A DNA stretch of 5,266 bases from CAZNQW01 sp964575225 (GTDB lineage: Bacteria > Chloroflexota > Anaerolineae > JAAYZQ01). The stretch's first letter is position 1. The number at the start of each line of letters is the position of its first letter. A model generated the notes under the pieces. That model was not told where the DNA came from, did not search any database, and saw only the letters and a program-made list of their open reading frames with translations. The position numbers were made by a program, and so were the translations under genes. Location: positions 1 to 5,266 of the forward strand of contig CAZNQW010000266.1 in assembly GCA_964575225.1 (NCBI GenBank), written 5' to 3'. Of the stretch, positions 3,233 through 5,266 are shown piece by piece.

Positions 3233-5088
3233 GCCCCGATATGTGGCTGGCTTTGGCCATTTTGGCGGGGGCCATTGTGCTGTTCATCACCGAATGGCTA
3301 CGGGTCGATGTGGTGGCCATTGCCGTGATGGTAGCCTTGATGCTGACCGGCCTGCTGTCTACCGCCGAGGCGCTTTCGGGCTTTTCCAATCCGGCGGTGC
3401 TGACCATCGCCGCTCTGTTCATTGTGGGCGGAGCCGTCATGCAGACCGGACTGGCGGATTGGATTGGTCGCGGCATTCTGAGTATCGCCGGTACCAATCC
3501 GGTCACGCTCATTCTGGTCATTATGGGTGCGGTTGCCCTGCTGTCCAGCTTTATGAGCAGCACCGGGACGGTGGCCGTGCTCCTGCCGGCCATCGTCAGC
3601 CTGGCTCGCAATGCCAAGATCAGCCCGTCCCGGCTGCTGATCCCCCTGGCCTTTGGCTCGCTTATGGGGGGCGCGCTCACGCTCATCGGGACGCCCCCCA
3701 ATCTGATCGCCAGCGACGTTCTGCGCGATGCCGGTTTGACTCCTTTTCAGCTTTTGGACTTTACGCCGATGGGCCTGATCCTTCTGGCTGCCGGGATTCT
3801 TTTCATGCTTTTGGTGGGGCGCCATTTTCTGCCTGACCACATGCCTGTTCAAGACGTGCAACGGATCGATTCGCCTGCCGAGTTGGTGGAGCTTTATCGT
3901 CTGCCCGACAACCTCTTTCGCCTGCGGGTTCGGCGCGAGTCGGGCTTGTTGGGCAAAACCGTGGTCGAGTCACGCTTGGGCGAGGACTTTCAGGTGTCGG
4001 TGCTCGAGATCTTGCAGCCGCGGACGGGGCTGAGGCGGAGTGAAACCTCGTCGGGACTGCGATCTAACGGCCTGGAGCGAGTCCCCGTCGCCTCTCGACC
4101 CATCGGTGCCCACGATATCCTTGTGGTGCAGGGCGATCCGAATAACGTCCGGCATGCGGCCGCTTATTGGAACTTGGGTCTGCAGTCAGCCCAGGTCCGA
4201 GAGGAGCACGACTTGATCAGCGATGAGGTCGGCGTGGCCGAGGTTCTGCTGCCTCCCCGATCTTCCCTTGCCGGTCGGACTCTGGTCGAGAGCCGGTTTG
4301 GCTCTACCTATCACTTGACAGTGCTGGGCATCAGCCGGCCGGGAGAAGGGGACGGGCTTGATCTCAAAAACACGGTCCTCCAGTTCGGCGATACGCTGTT
4401 GGTTCAGGGCGCCTGGCGCGACATTTTGGCCCTGCGAAACAAGCGGCGCGATTTCGTGGTCATCGGCGAACCCGAGGCCATGGCTGGGGCCCCGGTCCGG
4501 CGCAAAGCCCCGCTGGTGCTGCTGATCCTTGTGGGTATGCTGGTATTGTTGGTGACCAACGCGACCTCAGTGGCGGCGGCCAGTATGTTGGCCGCTCTGG
4601 CGGTGATTCTGGCCGGATGTGTGACCATCGACCAGGCCTACGAAGCCGTCGATTGGAAGAGCATCGTCCTGGTGGCCGGGATGCTGCCCATGAGCATTGC
4701 TCTCGAGCGGGTGGGGTTGGTGAACATCATCGCTCAGGGTTTGATCGATACCGTGGGCACCCTGGGGCCCCTGGCGGTGCTGGCGGGCCTCTTTTTGCTG
4801 ACGGCGCTGTTCACCCAGGTGCTGTCGAACACGGCCACGACGGTGGTCATCGCCCCCATTGCTCTGGCGGCTGCGGTCAAGATGGATGTCGAGCCCTACG
4901 CTCTGGTGATGGCCGTGGCGATGGCTGCCTCCATGGCCTTTGCCTCGCCGGTGGCCTCGCCGGTGAATGCGTTGGTGATGGGTGCGGGGCGCTATCGTTT
5001 TGGCGATTACGCGCGGGTGGGGGTGCCCTTGCTGCTGCTGTGCCTGGTGCTGTGTGTCCTCTTTTTGCCCCTGCTCTTTCCCTTTTGA
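3229..5088 (+). CDS. SLC13/DASS-family permease with two RCK_C (TrkA_C) domains
   Basis: A complete 619-residue inner-membrane transporter, a usual length for SLC13 members with an RCK insert. These carriers commonly use Na+ gradients to import sulfate or di/tricarboxylates; the substrate is not deducible here. The N-terminal membrane half (about 5-198) contains GFSNPAVLTIAALFIVGG (51-68), the first substrate/ion-site hairpin SSTGTVAVLLP (110-120) and GTPPNLI (154-160). A cytoplasmic insert (about 200-425) holds two RCK_C repeats: LLGKTVVESRLGEDFQVSVLEI (240-261) ending ILVVQG, and LAGRTLVESRFGSTYHLTVLGI (347-368) ending LLVQG. The C-terminal half (about 427-617) contains the second site SNTATT (533-538), SPVASPVNALVMG (573-585) and the YRFGDYARVG tail motif. 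ATG 3229 was chosen because GGAGA (3219-3223) lies 5 bases upstream; ATG 3241 lacks a ribosome binding site. The first motif reads SST where some relatives have SNT. It has its own promoter and a strong hairpin downstream. Confidence 0.92.
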   Translation: MSPDMWLALAILAGAIVLFITEWLRVDVVAIAVMVALMLTGLLSTAEALSGFSNPAVLTIAALFIVGGAVMQTGLADWIGRGILSIAGTNPVTLILVIMGAVALLSSFMSSTGTVAVLLPAIVSLARNAKISPSRLLIPLAFGSLMGGALTLIGTPPNLIASDVLRDAGLTPFQLLDFTPMGLILLAAGILFMLLVGRHFLPDHMPVQDVQRIDSPAELVELYRLPDNLFRLRVRRESGLLGKTVVESRLGEDFQVSVLEILQPRTGLRRSETSSGLRSNGLERVPVASRPIGAHDILVVQGDPNNVRHAAAYWNLGLQSAQVREEHDLISDEVGVAEVLLPPRSSLAGRTLVESRFGSTYHLTVLGISRPGEGDGLDLKNTVLQFGDTLLVQGAWRDILALRNKRRDFVVIGEPEAMAGAPVRRKAPLVLLILVGMLVLLVTNATSVAAASMLAALAVILAGCVTIDQAYEAVDWKSIVLVAGMLPMSIALERVGLVNIIAQGLIDTVGTLGPLAVLAGLFLLTALFTQVLSNTATTVVIAPIALAAAVKMDVEPYALVMAVAMAASMAFASPVASPVNALVMGAGRYRFGDYARVGVPLLLLCLVLCVLFLPLLFPF

Positions 5089-5155
5089 TTTTGACACGTT
5101 CTTTGGTCTTTCGCCTCACAGACCATGAGCCGACCTCGCAGTGGAAAAAAGGAAA

Positions 5156-5193
5156 GAACGACCTCCGAGGTTCTTGGACCTCGGAGGTCGTTT
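5156..5193. terminator. Strong nested hairpin, likely bidirectional or minus-strand terminator
   Basis: A perfect 15-bp stem pairs 5157-5171 with 5178-5192, with a possible extra G-U pair at each end. The T-side is only TTT on the plus strand. On the minus strand the hairpin is followed by a T-rich run (complement of 5145-5155), so the better intrinsic terminator serves transcription from the right. It may still end the transporter transcript 70 bases after its stop. Each arm is itself an 11-bp odd palindrome, ACCTC-C-GAGGT (5161-5171) and ACCTC-G-GAGGT (5178-5188). Confidence 0.7.
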
Positions 5194-5266
5194 GCGGTGC
5201 GGGGTCGGCCGGGGCCTAGGAGATCCCTGAAAAAGTCTCCAATGATGTACGGTGGAATTTGCAGGT
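5194..5266. other. Unassigned tail at the window end
   Basis: No gene is supported on either strand in the last 73 bases. The sequence changes from very GC-rich (GGGGTCGGCCGGGGCCTAGG, 5201-5220) to AT-richer (CTGAAAAAGTCTCCAATGAT, 5227-5246). A minus-strand frame entering from beyond the window stays open here but has too little sequence to judge. Confidence 0.4.

Noticed and set aside
3298..3861. Minus-strand frame of 187 codons antisense to the transporter (similarly 3210-3701 and 4567-5097)
   Set aside because: The translations are rich in His, Gln, Arg and Gly without domains, and mirror the codon structure of the transporter gene.

Overview
The window looks like one end of a short metagenomic or draft-genome contig from a high-GC bacterium, most plausibly a member of the Chloroflexota (Anaerolineae-like). 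The taxonomic guess rests on protein style: a membrane glycosyltransferase with repeated C-terminal beta-sandwich modules, a secreted protein with a 'YMNYQGVL...PWAF' module plus a 'YDSGW...DDYVVDL...VRVRIW' module, and a small exported protein ending in a 'YLP' motif. I associate all three with that phylum from memory; no search was run. Every convincing gene is on the plus strand.

Layout. Bases 1-45 are not genomic. They match the i7 side of an Illumina TruSeq adapter, including an 8-base index, so the real sequence starts at 46. Bases 46-1317 are the 3' part of a large glycosyltransferase-like membrane protein; its membrane and catalytic part is missing because the contig begins there. Bases 1318-1850 hold no gene. 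They contain a perfect 13-bp tandem repeat directly abutting a near-consensus sigma-70 promoter, followed by a roughly 225-nt GC-rich leader with hairpins and a Shine-Dalgarno/ATG/TAA start-stop element. This drives a probable two-gene unit (1851-2621 and 2659-2961) for two small exported proteins of unknown function. A 267-nt gap follows, with two tandem hairpins, a second promoter with an extended -10 box, and a possible 21-codon leader peptide. The peptide's stop overlaps the start of the last gene (3229-5088), a complete SLC13/DASS-type permease with two RCK_C (TrkA_C) domains. Downstream lies a strong nested hairpin (5156-5193) and a 73-nt tail that I cannot assign.

Functional picture. 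The genes do not form one recognisable pathway. The window joins the end of a surface-polysaccharide or glycosylation gene, a small secreted-protein operon with an elaborate upstream region, and an independently promoted ion or dicarboxylate transporter. The most unusual signals are regulatory: the tandem repeat at the -35 box, the ATG-TAA start-stop in the leader, the possibly leaderless arginine-rich leader peptide before the transporter, and the nested palindrome after it. No defence system, CRISPR array, RNA gene or complete mobile element is visible.
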